DNA from: an uncultured Collinsella sp.
GTDB taxonomy: Bacteria; Actinomycetota; Coriobacteriia; Coriobacteriales; Coriobacteriaceae
NCBI GenBank assembly: GCA_937950325.1
Contig: CALFDJ010000016.1
Coordinates: 5,826-69,825, forward strand
Reading direction: 5' to 3'
DNA length: 64,000 bases
Position 1 is the first letter of the stretch; each line of letters starts with the position of its first letter. The translations under genes and the position numbers were made by a program. The notes under the pieces are model-generated. The model searched no databases and was not told where the DNA came from. It worked only from the letters and a program-made list of their open reading frames with translations. Positions 25,851 to 33,145 of the stretch are shown here, piece by piece.

Positions 25851-27584
25851 ATGGCGAACGACAGCAAGACATGGCGGTGCGGAAAGTACGAGCTCAGCTT
25901 TGATCGTCCGCGCATCATGGGCGTCCTCAACGTGACGCCCGATTCGTTTAGCGACGGCGGTGAGCACTTTGACCAAGATGCCGCTATCGAGTACGGCCTG
26001 GCGATGCTCGATGCCGGCGCCGACATCATCGACGTGGGCGGCGAGTCCACGCGCCCCGGCTTTACCCCGGTCAACCCCGACGAGGAGGCGCGTCGCGTGC
26101 TGCCCGTCGTGCGCGCGCTTGCCAAAGAGGGCGCCATTGTCTCGATCGACACGCGTCATGTGGCGGTTGCCAAGGCGGCTGTGCGCTGCGGTGCTTCGAT
26201 TGTCAACGACGTGACGGGCTTCACCGATCCCAAGATGGTTGAGTTCGTTAAGACGAGCACCTGCGGCGTCATCGTAATGCACGCCGGCGAGGTCGCCGCA
26301 CCCGCCCGCACGCACGCGACGGTGCAGCTCGATACCTCGGCTGCGGCGTTTGTTGCCGAGAAGGCGCGCGAAGCGGCTGCCGAGGCTGCGCGCGAGGCCG
26401 AGAAGCCGGCCCGTCGCCGTCGCGGCAAGTTGCTGGGCGAGCCCAAGGCTGAGGCCAAGCTTCCGGGCGGTGTGGTACAGCCCTCGCTGCCGTTTGGCGA
26501 ACCGGAGCCCGCGCCCGAGTCCGAGCCAGAGACGCCGGCTGCCGAGCAGACCGCTCCTGCCGCCGAGACTGCAGAGCCCGAGACCGTGCCCGCAGCTACC
26601 GAAGCCGCACCAGAGCCCAGCGACCACCTGGCCGCCATGATGCGCCGCAGCGCCCGCCGCGAGGAAGCCTACGTGCCCACCTCGCAGCTCCGCCGCTTTA
26701 CCCTGCCCGATTCTGCGCCCATCATGCGCCGCGTCATGGGCTTTCTGTCCGACCAGGCCCGTACGCTCATCCATGCCGGCGTGTCGCGCGACCGTATCTG
26801 CATCGATCCCGGCCCGGGCTTTGGCAAGACGGCCAATGAGGATATCGTCATCCAGCGCGAGACCGCCAAGATGGCGTCGCTGGGCTATCCGCTCATGTGC
26901 GCCGTGTCGCGCAAGCGCTTTGTGGGCGCCGTCTCGGGCGTGACCGAGGCCGCCGAGCGCGATGCCGCCACATTTGGTGTGTGCCTGGGCGCCATCCAGG
27001 CCGGCGCCAACATCGTGCGCGTGCATGACGTTGCGGGCTTTGCGCAGTTCCTGAACGGTTACTGGGCCGTTGCCAAGCCGCAGCCGCGCCGCGCGTTTGT
27101 GGCCGTGGGTTCCAACCTGGGGCATCGCTGCGACAACATTCGCGCCGCGCGCGACATGATCGCCGAAATCCCGCTCACCTGCGTGTCCAACTGCTCGCGC
27201 ATCTACGAGAGCGAGCCGGCCTACGAGACGCGCCAGGACGCGTTTGCCAACGCCGTCATCGAGATCAAGACCGAGCTGGCTCCGCTGGTGCTGCTCGACG
27301 AGCTCATGAAGATCGAGGCCGAGCTGGGTCGCGACCGCTCCAAGAAGGCCAAGGCCAACGGCCCGCGCACCATCGACTTGGACCTGCTGTGGATGGATGG
27401 CGAGACCCACGGCGGCAAGAAGCTGCGTCTGCCGCATCCGCTGATCGGCGAGCGCGACTTTGTGCTGGTGCCGCTCGAGGACCTGATGCACGACCCGGCG
27501 CGGTTCTTCCGCTACAACGGCGTCGAGGTCAAGGAGCCCGAGGATCGCGTAGGCCATATCGTGGGCGAATTGGGGCGTATGTAG
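25851..27584 (+). CDS. folP-folK: Fused dihydropteroate synthase / HPPK with a large insertion
   Basis: A 577-residue fusion for folate synthesis. The DHPS domain begins RPRIMGVLNVTPDSFSDGG (about 19-37), with DVGGESTRPG near 61 and IVSIDT near 97. At about residue 147, where DHPS normally continues from the VMH strand, some 130 residues rich in Ala, Glu and Pro are inserted (about 150-285). The barrel then resumes with APIMRRVMGFL, ICIDPGPGFGKT and VSRKRFVG. The HPPK domain starts near 413 (RRAFVAVGSNLG) with GPRTIDLDLLW and LPHPLIGERDFVL. AGGAGG six bases before ATG 25851 favours this start over ATG 25845. Confidence 0.93.
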   Translation: MANDSKTWRCGKYELSFDRPRIMGVLNVTPDSFSDGGEHFDQDAAIEYGLAMLDAGADIIDVGGESTRPGFTPVNPDEEARRVLPVVRALAKEGAIVSIDTRHVAVAKAAVRCGASIVNDVTGFTDPKMVEFVKTSTCGVIVMHAGEVAAPARTHATVQLDTSAAAFVAEKAREAAAEAAREAEKPARRRRGKLLGEPKAEAKLPGGVVQPSLPFGEPEPAPESEPETPAAEQTAPAAETAEPETVPAATEAAPEPSDHLAAMMRRSARREEAYVPTSQLRRFTLPDSAPIMRRVMGFLSDQARTLIHAGVSRDRICIDPGPGFGKTANEDIVIQRETAKMASLGYPLMCAVSRKRFVGAVSGVTEAAERDAATFGVCLGAIQAGANIVRVHDVAGFAQFLNGYWAVAKPQPRRAFVAVGSNLGHRCDNIRAARDMIAEIPLTCVSNCSRIYESEPAYETRQDAFANAVIEIKTELAPLVLLDELMKIEAELGRDRSKKAKANGPRTIDLDLLWMDGETHGGKKLRLPHPLIGERDFVLVPLEDLMHDPARFFRYNGVEVKEPEDRVGHIVGELGRM

Positions 27585-28286
27585 ATGATCGAGATGAATG
27601 CTGTTACCGCCGGTACCGAGCTCGACGTGGCGCGTGACGCGGGCCGCGAGGGCATGTCTGCGGGCTGGTGCGCGTGGAGTACGGGCGATGCATCGCTGGC
27701 GTTTTCGCTGGTCGTGCGCCCCGATGTGAACATGCATGCCTTCCACGGCCTGCCGTTTGTGGCCGCAATGGGCATGATGGACGCGCTCGTGGGCACGGCC
27801 GCAACGCCGGGCCTGGGGCTTGCCGGCAAGGTGGGCATCCAGTGGCCGAGTGACATCGTGTGCGGCGCGCCTGCGTTTGAGACATCGCTCGCGTGCGTCG
27901 CCGTCAACGGTGGTGCCGGTGCTGCGGGCATGTTTGCCGCGGTGACGGTTGATGTTGAGCGTGCGGCGCTAGGCGAGCTCGGCGTGGATATGGCCGACGA
28001 GGTGCTGGTCGAGGTGCTGGCCGCGGCGGTGCTCGCTCGCATTGACACCTGGGCGGTTGTTGCCAACACGCCGCAGGGCGCTGCCGGCCCGCTGGCCCCG
28101 GTGCTGGGTGAGTACTTCGATATGGTGCCGCTGCTGGGTCGTCAGGTCGCGGCGGTGTCGCCCAACGGCCTGCCGCTCGCGGTTGGTGTGTTTGCGGGCC
28201 TGGACATCTGGGGTCGCGCGACCATCAAGACCGATGCCGGCGAGCAGGAGTTTCCGCCCGAGGCCGTGCGCGTTCGCGGGCTGTAA
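27585..28286 (+). CDS. BirA-like biotin/lipoate ligase family protein, divergent
   Basis: A 233-residue protein that starts directly after the folP-folK stop. The order of motifs follows biotin-protein ligase: LAFSLVVRPDVNMHAF, VGIQWPSDIVCG (compare KWPND), and a C-terminal SH3-like end (FAGLDIWGRATIKTDAGEQEFPPEAVRVRG). The GRGRRG-type biotinyl-AMP loop is not seen; MSAGWCAWS stands there, and the KWPND lysine is Gln. The neighbour coaX commonly sits beside birA, which supports the family call. It may be a degenerate or re-purposed ligase. Confidence 0.6.
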   Translation: MIEMNAVTAGTELDVARDAGREGMSAGWCAWSTGDASLAFSLVVRPDVNMHAFHGLPFVAAMGMMDALVGTAATPGLGLAGKVGIQWPSDIVCGAPAFETSLACVAVNGGAGAAGMFAAVTVDVERAALGELGVDMADEVLVEVLAAAVLARIDTWAVVANTPQGAAGPLAPVLGEYFDMVPLLGRQVAAVSPNGLPLAVGVFAGLDIWGRATIKTDAGEQEFPPEAVRVRGL

Positions 28287-28327
28287 CGCAGGGCGCCAGC
28301 GCCCAAAGATAACGATGACAACGGAGT

Positions 28328-28358
28328 CCTCCTCGGCTTGCACCGGGGAGGGCTTTCG
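28328..28358 (+). terminator. Weak terminator-like hairpin after the BirA-like gene
   Basis: CCTCCTCGG, six bases, CCGGGGAGG, then GCTTTCG; one G-T pair and a poor T-tract. Confidence 0.35.
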
Positions 28359-28387
28359 CTTGTCTGGGGAATGGGTTGCCAGCGCTT

Positions 28388-28426
28388 TATTCCTCAAAAT
28401 TGAAAATTATTCAGTTTTGAGGAATA
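28388..28426. repeat. AT-rich 17-bp inverted repeat
   Basis: TATTCCTCAAAATTGAA at 28388-28404 pairs with 28410-28426 (one mismatch) around AATTA. It lies between the converging BirA-like and coaX genes. The half-site TATTCCTCAA recurs at 33084 in front of the hydrogenase operon. Confidence 0.8.
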
Positions 28427-28485
28427 GGCTTGGCGAACGTTTGCGGGGACTGTGGCATCGGGCGTGCTCGACTTAGGTCCTCGTC

Positions 28486-29259
28486 CTACCCCAGCTTCTG
28501 CATGCGGCGGTAGATTTCGCAAATGCCTTTGATGGTGAGTTGTCCATCGACCACGTCGAAGGCGTCGGTTGAATCGGCGACGATGCTGGCGAGACCGCCC
28601 GTGGCGATAACGGTGGCGTCCTCGCGCCCCAGCTCGCGCTTCATGCGCGCAACCAGGCCCTCGGCCATGGCGGCGGCGCCCGTTACGGCGCCGACCTTGA
28701 TGCACTCCTCGGTATCGCGGCCGATGGCGTGCTCGGGCGCCTCGAGCGGCACGCTGGCGAGTTTGGCGGCACGGGCGGCAAGCGCGTCCATGGAGATGCG
28801 GATGCCCGGCGCGATCGCTCCGCCAATGTAATAACCGTCCTCATCGATGACGTCGATATTGGTCGCGGTGCCAAAGTCCACCACGATTGCCGGCGCGCCG
28901 TAGAAAGTTTCGGCCGCAACGGCGTTGGCGACGCGGTCGGCACCCACGGCTTGGGGGCGCGCCGCGCGCAGCTTGGTCACCGCGGCCGTCTGCGGCCCGA
29001 TGACGATGGCGTCCGCGGCAATGCGGTCGGCCACGGCGTGCCACTCGCGCGAGAGCTGCGGCACCACGCCGGCAAAGGCGATCGCGTCGACCGCGTCGAG
29101 CGAAAGGCCGTACATCTTAAAGAAACCCATCAGGCGCACATGGATCTCGTCGGCGGTATAGGAGCGGTCGGTGGGCATGCGCCACGACTGCACCAGCTCG
29201 TCTCCGTCAAACAGGCCCATGGCCGTCTGCGTGTTTCCCATATCGATAGCGAGCAGCAT
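28486..29259 (-). CDS. coaX: Type III pantothenate kinase
   Basis: Phosphorylates pantothenate in the first step of CoA synthesis. The 257 residues have the ASKHA-fold start MLLAIDMGNTQTAMGLFDG, VGADRVANAVAA, the second phosphate motif IVVDFGTATNIDVID, GGAIAPGIRISMDALAARAAKL, and ATGGLASIVA. These are the standard CoaX residues. The reading frame extends upstream, but the ATG at 29259 matches the family start. It converges on the BirA-like gene. Confidence 0.95.
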   Translation of the reverse strand: MLLAIDMGNTQTAMGLFDGDELVQSWRMPTDRSYTADEIHVRLMGFFKMYGLSLDAVDAIAFAGVVPQLSREWHAVADRIAADAIVIGPQTAAVTKLRAARPQAVGADRVANAVAAETFYGAPAIVVDFGTATNIDVIDEDGYYIGGAIAPGIRISMDALAARAAKLASVPLEAPEHAIGRDTEECIKVGAVTGAAAMAEGLVARMKRELGREDATVIATGGLASIVADSTDAFDVVDGQLTIKGICEIYRRMQKLG

Positions 29260-29395
29260 GTCTACTCCAGGTGTCGGCGTAAAAGGACGCGCACCATTGT
29301 ATACGCGCCGCCGCCGGCGCTCGGCTGCGATTCGTTTACGATGATATGTACTGAGGGGTTTAAATATGAAGGAATTATGCTCTACGAGATTTTCC

Positions 29396-29424
29396 TTGCC
29401 GTTTACCGAACTCCCACGTAATAT
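29396..29424 (+). promoter_or_regulatory. Promoter of the initiator tRNA gene
   Basis: TTGCCG at 29396-29401, exactly 17 bases, then TAATAT at 29419-29424, 31 bases upstream of the tRNA. Confidence 0.65.
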
Positions 29425-29455
29425 TCTTTCTTGCGCACATGAGGCGCCCAGACAT

Positions 29456-29532
29456 TGCGGGGTGGAGCAGTCTGGTAGCTCGCCGGGCTCATAACCCGGA
29501 GGTCGTAGGTTCAAATCCTGCCCCCGCGACCA
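29456..29532 (+). tRNA. Initiator tRNA-fMet (CAT anticodon)
   Basis: A 77-base cloverleaf. The anticodon loop CTCATAA is closed by GGG/CCC base pairs, the mark of initiator tRNA. The D-arm GGAGCAG-TCTGG-TAGCTC and T-arm GGTTCAAATCC are standard, and CCA is encoded. Position 1 is T and position 72 is G, giving a weak U-G closing pair instead of the usual C-A mismatch. Confidence 0.95.
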
Positions 29533-29541
29533 AGAACTTGC

Positions 29542-29571
29542 AGCTCGTCGGCCTAGCCGGCGAGCTTTTTT
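29542..29571 (+). terminator. Intrinsic terminator after tRNA-fMet
   Basis: AGCTCG-T-CGGC pairs with GCCG-G-CGAGCT around a CTA loop, then TTTTTT. Confidence 0.9.
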
Positions 29572-29620
29572 GTTATTTCGGGACCGTGTTTTCGGTCCAA
29601 TTCTCGGCCTCTCAAACAAA

Positions 29621-29839
29621 ATCTCGATCTGTAACATCTAGACCCGATTTGGGCGGCTAGGTGTTACAGACCGAGATATACCGGTGGGTTGGGTCGTGTT
29701 TGTCTAAATCTGTAACACGAGGGACGGATTTTGCCGAGTTGTTGTTATAGATTGAGATTTTCTAGCAGGCGGGTTTGGTTTGTCTCGATCTGTAACAGTA
29801 AGACCCGGTTTTGCCGCGTAACTGTTACAGATTGAGATA
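29621..29839. repeat. Three tandem palindromic units, period about 80 bp
   Basis: Units at 29621-29677, about 29703-29758 and 29783-29839 (each about 57 bases). Each has a left arm like CTCGATCTGTAACA and a right arm like TGTTACAGATTGAGAT with a different 20-25 base centre. A separate hairpin, GGACCG-TGTTTT-CGGTCC, is at 29581-29598. No gene lies in the 450 bases between the tRNA and the enoate reductase. Confidence 0.88.
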
Positions 29840-29984
29840 AACCGACGGGCCGCCCCGCCCATCCCCATCCACCTGCCGCTACCTGCTGTCCGCCGATTTC
29901 CGTTGCGCTGTTGTATTCCCATGCCATATCCTCTAGACAACTACGCGGCATCATCGCCGCCGCGCCTACAAGAGAGGAATGTCC

Positions 29985-32015
29985 ATGACCGCATCTGCAT
30001 CCAAGCTGCTCCAGCCCATTACGGTTGGCCCCCTTGAGCTCAAGAACCGCATTATGTTCCCGCCGCTGACCACCGGCTACGAGGAGCGCGACGGCTCCAT
30101 TGGCAAGCGCAGCCTGGCTTTTTACGAGCGCCTGGCCCGTGGCGGTGTGAGCTACATCGTCATCGGCGACGTCGCTCCCGTCATGACCGCAAGCCCCACG
30201 CCCAAGCTGGCAACCGACGCCCAGATCCCCACGTTTAAGGCGCTGGCCGACGCCGTCCACAAGCACGGCGCCAAGGTCGCGCTGCAGCTGTTCCACCCCG
30301 AGTACGATGTGCCCGGTGTCGGCCGCATGGTCATGGGATCCATGGCCGCCGCCAAGGCCGCGCAGGAGGCCAAGGCCGCCGGCGACGAGGAGACCTTTGC
30401 CGCCAAGATGGCCGAGTCCAACGAGATCCGCAACCAGGCCTACGCCAAGCTGCATCACGACATGCAGCACTTTGTGAACGAGGCGAGCGTAGAGCAGCTC
30501 ACCCAGATCAAGGAGGCCATCGCTGCCTCGGCCGCTCGCGCACAGCAGGCCGGGATCGACGCTATCGAGGTCCACGGCGACCGCCTGGTGGGTTCGCTGT
30601 GCTCGGCCATCCTCAACCAGCGCACCGACGAGTACGGTGGTTCGTTCGAGAACCGCGTTCGCTACGCGCTGGAGGTCGTCGCCGCCATTAAGGAGGCCGC
30701 GCCGCAGCTGATGGTGGAGTACAAGCTCCCCGTGATCATGGAGAACCCCGACGGCACGCCGCGTGGCAAGGGTGGCCTGCAGCCCGACGAGGCCTGCGAG
30801 TTCGCCAAGCTGCTCGAGGGCGCGGGCATCGATATGATTCAGGTCGCACAGGCCAACCACACCGGCAACATGGGCGACACCATTCCGCCCATGGGTGCCA
30901 TGCCCTACAACTGGACGCTGCCCGTGGCCGAGCGCGTCAAGGCCCTGGTCTCCGTGCCGGTGGCAACCGTGGGCCGCGTGGTTTCGGTCGAGGCCGGCGA
31001 GAAGATTCTGGAAGACGGCGCCGCCGACATCATCGCCTATGGCCGCTCGCTCATGTGCGACCCCGACATTGCGCTGAAGGCCGCCACGGGTGAGCCCATC
31101 CGCGAGTGCCTCAACTGCAACAAGGGCTGCGTCGATGCGATTCAAGACCGCAAGTACATCTCGTGCGTGCTCAATGCCGAGAACGGCGATGAGGCAACCA
31201 TCGCCATTAAGCCGGGCGAGGGCGACAAGAAGATCGCCGTGGTGGGCGGCGGCATCGCCGGTCTGGAGGCCGCGCGCGTGGCGGCCAAGCGCGGCTACGA
31301 CGTGACCGTCTACGAGGCGAGCGATCATCTGGGCGGCCAGATTGTGCTGGCGGCCGCGCCTCCGCGCAAGGACGAGATCATGCGCTCGGTCGAGTACTAC
31401 GAGAAGATTCTGCCCGGCCTGGGCGTGAAGGTCGAGCTCAACCATGCCGCTACCGCTGAGGACCTCAACGCCGCCGACGCTGCGATTGTGGCAGTGGGCG
31501 CGCACGACGTGGTCATCCCCGTTCCGGGTGCCGATTCGGACAAGGTTGTCTCGAGCTGGGACGTGCTGGCCGGCAAGGTGGAGCTTACGGGCCGCGTCGC
31601 TGTCATTGGCGGCGGCCTGGTGGGCACCGAGACTGCCGAGTACCTGCTGCAGCACGGTTGCGAGGTGGCGATTGTCGAGATGCTCGACAAGATTGCCGCA
31701 GGCGAGTCCGAGACCATTCTGCCGCTGATCATGAGCGACTTTGCAGAGCACAACGTGGAGCAGCACGTTAAGACCCGCCTGACCGCCATTACCGACGAGG
31801 GCGTGGAGGCCATTCGCACCACCGAGGACGGCGCCGAGGAGCCGGTGAAGATCGCCTGCGATTACGTGGTGATGGCCGTGGGCTCCAAGGCCAACGCGTT
31901 TGACCTGGATGGCGTGACGGTGCCCGTGACCTGCGTGGGCGACTGCTCGGGTGAGCGCACCGCCGACATTGCGAGCGCCATTCGCACGGCGTATCACGCG
32001 GCCAACGAGCTGTAG
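29985..32015 (+). CDS. NADH:flavin oxidoreductase / 2-enoate reductase family protein
   Basis: A 676-residue flavoenzyme built of an old-yellow-enzyme FMN barrel (about 1-360), an [4Fe-4S] site (CLNCNKGC...ISCVLNA near 370-395) and a C-terminal FAD/NAD(P) module (IAVVGGGIAGLEAARVAA near 415, VAVIGGGLVGTETAEYLLQHG near 540). Family members reduce C=C bonds in enoates, bile-acid intermediates or plant compounds in gut anaerobes; this one's substrate is unknown. The barrel lacks an obvious Tyr/His pair at the usual place (HGDRLVGSL instead of HGAHGYLL). AGAGAGGA lies six bases before this ATG. No operon partners are seen. Confidence 0.88.
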   Translation: MTASASKLLQPITVGPLELKNRIMFPPLTTGYEERDGSIGKRSLAFYERLARGGVSYIVIGDVAPVMTASPTPKLATDAQIPTFKALADAVHKHGAKVALQLFHPEYDVPGVGRMVMGSMAAAKAAQEAKAAGDEETFAAKMAESNEIRNQAYAKLHHDMQHFVNEASVEQLTQIKEAIAASAARAQQAGIDAIEVHGDRLVGSLCSAILNQRTDEYGGSFENRVRYALEVVAAIKEAAPQLMVEYKLPVIMENPDGTPRGKGGLQPDEACEFAKLLEGAGIDMIQVAQANHTGNMGDTIPPMGAMPYNWTLPVAERVKALVSVPVATVGRVVSVEAGEKILEDGAADIIAYGRSLMCDPDIALKAATGEPIRECLNCNKGCVDAIQDRKYISCVLNAENGDEATIAIKPGEGDKKIAVVGGGIAGLEAARVAAKRGYDVTVYEASDHLGGQIVLAAAPPRKDEIMRSVEYYEKILPGLGVKVELNHAATAEDLNAADAAIVAVGAHDVVIPVPGADSDKVVSSWDVLAGKVELTGRVAVIGGGLVGTETAEYLLQHGCEVAIVEMLDKIAAGESETILPLIMSDFAEHNVEQHVKTRLTAITDEGVEAIRTTEDGAEEPVKIACDYVVMAVGSKANAFDLDGVTVPVTCVGDCSGERTADIASAIRTAYHAANEL

Positions 32016-32090
32016 TTGAACATCGCGGCCAGGCGGGGCGGTAGCACGGATCCGTCTCGCCCGGCTGTGTCCCGTCGGGTGTCAACCGGT

Positions 32091-32126
32091 GCGGGGCCTG
32101 CAAGCGCAGCAGGTCCCGCCCTTTTT
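32091..32126 (+). terminator. Intrinsic terminator after the enoate reductase
   Basis: GCGGGGCCTGC pairs with GCAGGTCCCGC (one mismatch) around AAGCGCA, then CCTTTTTG. Confidence 0.88.
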
Positions 32127-32464
32127 GTTTTGCTCCGATGAATGGCAATGCGCGGTAATCATGAGGAGTGAGGACGTCTACTGCCTTGCAGATCACTCAA
32201 AAATATTGGGGGAGGGGTTAATAACTATATCCTCTATACCAAAGGACATAAAGAGATGCCAATTTTGTTGACAAGCGAATGACGATTAGCTGCGAGTCAG
32301 CTACCAGCGTAAATAATCGATAAAGATATGTCGTAATTTGGTGCCAAATGCCCAGATAATGCCGCGTCTATTTTAATTAACTGCTTTGAGCAAACAGTAA
32401 AATGCTACTATCTAACTTGCACGTAAGAAGGCAGATTAACGGTTAAGGCTAAGAAGTGGCAGGT
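32127..32464. other. AT-rich gene-free stretch
   Basis: This 338-base region is far richer in A and T than the rest of the window. A TTGACA at 32268-32273 has no matching -10. TGCTACTAT at 32403-32411 could be an extended -10 box for the HTH gene. A 60-codon open frame ends at 32271 but shows nothing recognisable. The composition suggests imported DNA or a large regulatory region. Confidence 0.5.
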
Positions 32465-32860
32465 ATGTCGGAAGCAACTAGGACTCGCACGCATGCGCCC
32501 GAGGTTAGGCAGCGCGCCGTCGAGATCCTCCAAGAGGGGGTCGGTCATCGCGCTCTCGCCGCGGAGCTTGGCATTCCCCAGGCCACGGCTCGTCAGTGGG
32601 CCCGCGCGTATGCCGTGGGCGGTGCCGACGCCGTTCTCAATGCCGGTTCGCATCATCACACCTATTCGTACGACGTAAAGCTCGCTGTGGTTAAGGACCG
32701 TCTGGAAAACGGCTTGACGGTTCGCGAGGCCATGATCAAGCACAAGATTCCCAGCGAGTCTTCGGTCAAGGCTTGGTGCCGTCAGTACCGCGAGAGCGGT
32801 GAGTCCGCACTGGTCGATAAGCCGCGCGGTCGCAAGCCGCGCGTTAAAAAGGCGGAATAG
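32465..32860 (+). CDS. Orphan helix-turn-helix protein related to IS3-type transposase OrfA
   Basis: A basic 131-residue protein with two helix-turn-helix segments: EVRQRAVEILQEGVGHRALAAELGIPQATARQWARAY (about 11-48) and DVKLAVVKDRLENGLTVREAMIKHKIPSESSVKAWCRQY (about 68-108), then a lysine/arginine tail. This double layout is that of OrfA from IS3/IS150-like elements. No OrfB with a DDE domain follows, and no terminal inverted repeats were found, so it is either a relic or a domesticated DNA-binding protein. GTG at 32456 is an alternative start. A terminator follows it directly. Confidence 0.72.
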   Translation: MSEATRTRTHAPEVRQRAVEILQEGVGHRALAAELGIPQATARQWARAYAVGGADAVLNAGSHHHTYSYDVKLAVVKDRLENGLTVREAMIKHKIPSESSVKAWCRQYRESGESALVDKPRGRKPRVKKAE

Positions 32861-32872
32861 CAAACGGGATGG

Positions 32873-32895
32873 TGCGCCCACAGGGGCGCATTTTT
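32873..32895 (+). terminator. Intrinsic terminator after the HTH gene
   Basis: TGCGCCC, four-base loop, GGGCGCA, then TTTTT. Confidence 0.9.
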
Positions 32896-33061
32896 CTTGC
32901 CGCGCCAACTTTTTGGACCGGCGCGAGCCTATCGGGACATCCTCCAACGTGGTCAATAAACCGCGCGCAGTGGCCCGCGCGTCTGTCGTTGCGGTAAGGG
33001 AGCGTCACCCCTCTACTCCAATGCGGACGTACCCTTGCCCCGTACGCCTAAAACTCCCCAG

Positions 33062-33105
33062 TTGACCGAAAACCTGCCGCCGCTATTCCTCAATTGAGCT
33101 ATAAC
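33062..33105 (+). promoter_or_regulatory. Probable promoter and palindrome in front of the hydrogenase operon
   Basis: TTGACC at 33062-33067, 16 bases, TATTCC at 33084-33089. A perfect 10-bp palindrome CTCAATTGAG (33089-33098) overlaps the -10, and an alternative -10 TATAAC is at 33100-33105. An operator at this place could gate the operon. Confidence 0.4.
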
Positions 33106-33145
33106 GTTAAACAATTGCAGCGTTTTTGCATGGGGGAGTGATGGT

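Noticed and set aside
25653..27746. A 697-codon minus-strand frame opposite folP-folK
   Set aside because: The plus strand has strong DHPS and HPPK motifs; the reverse frame is a by-product of GC-rich third positions.
29621..29839. Tandem palindromes as a small CRISPR array
   Set aside because: Only three units, imperfect and themselves palindromic over 57 bases, with no cas genes; spacers are not unique equal-length inserts.
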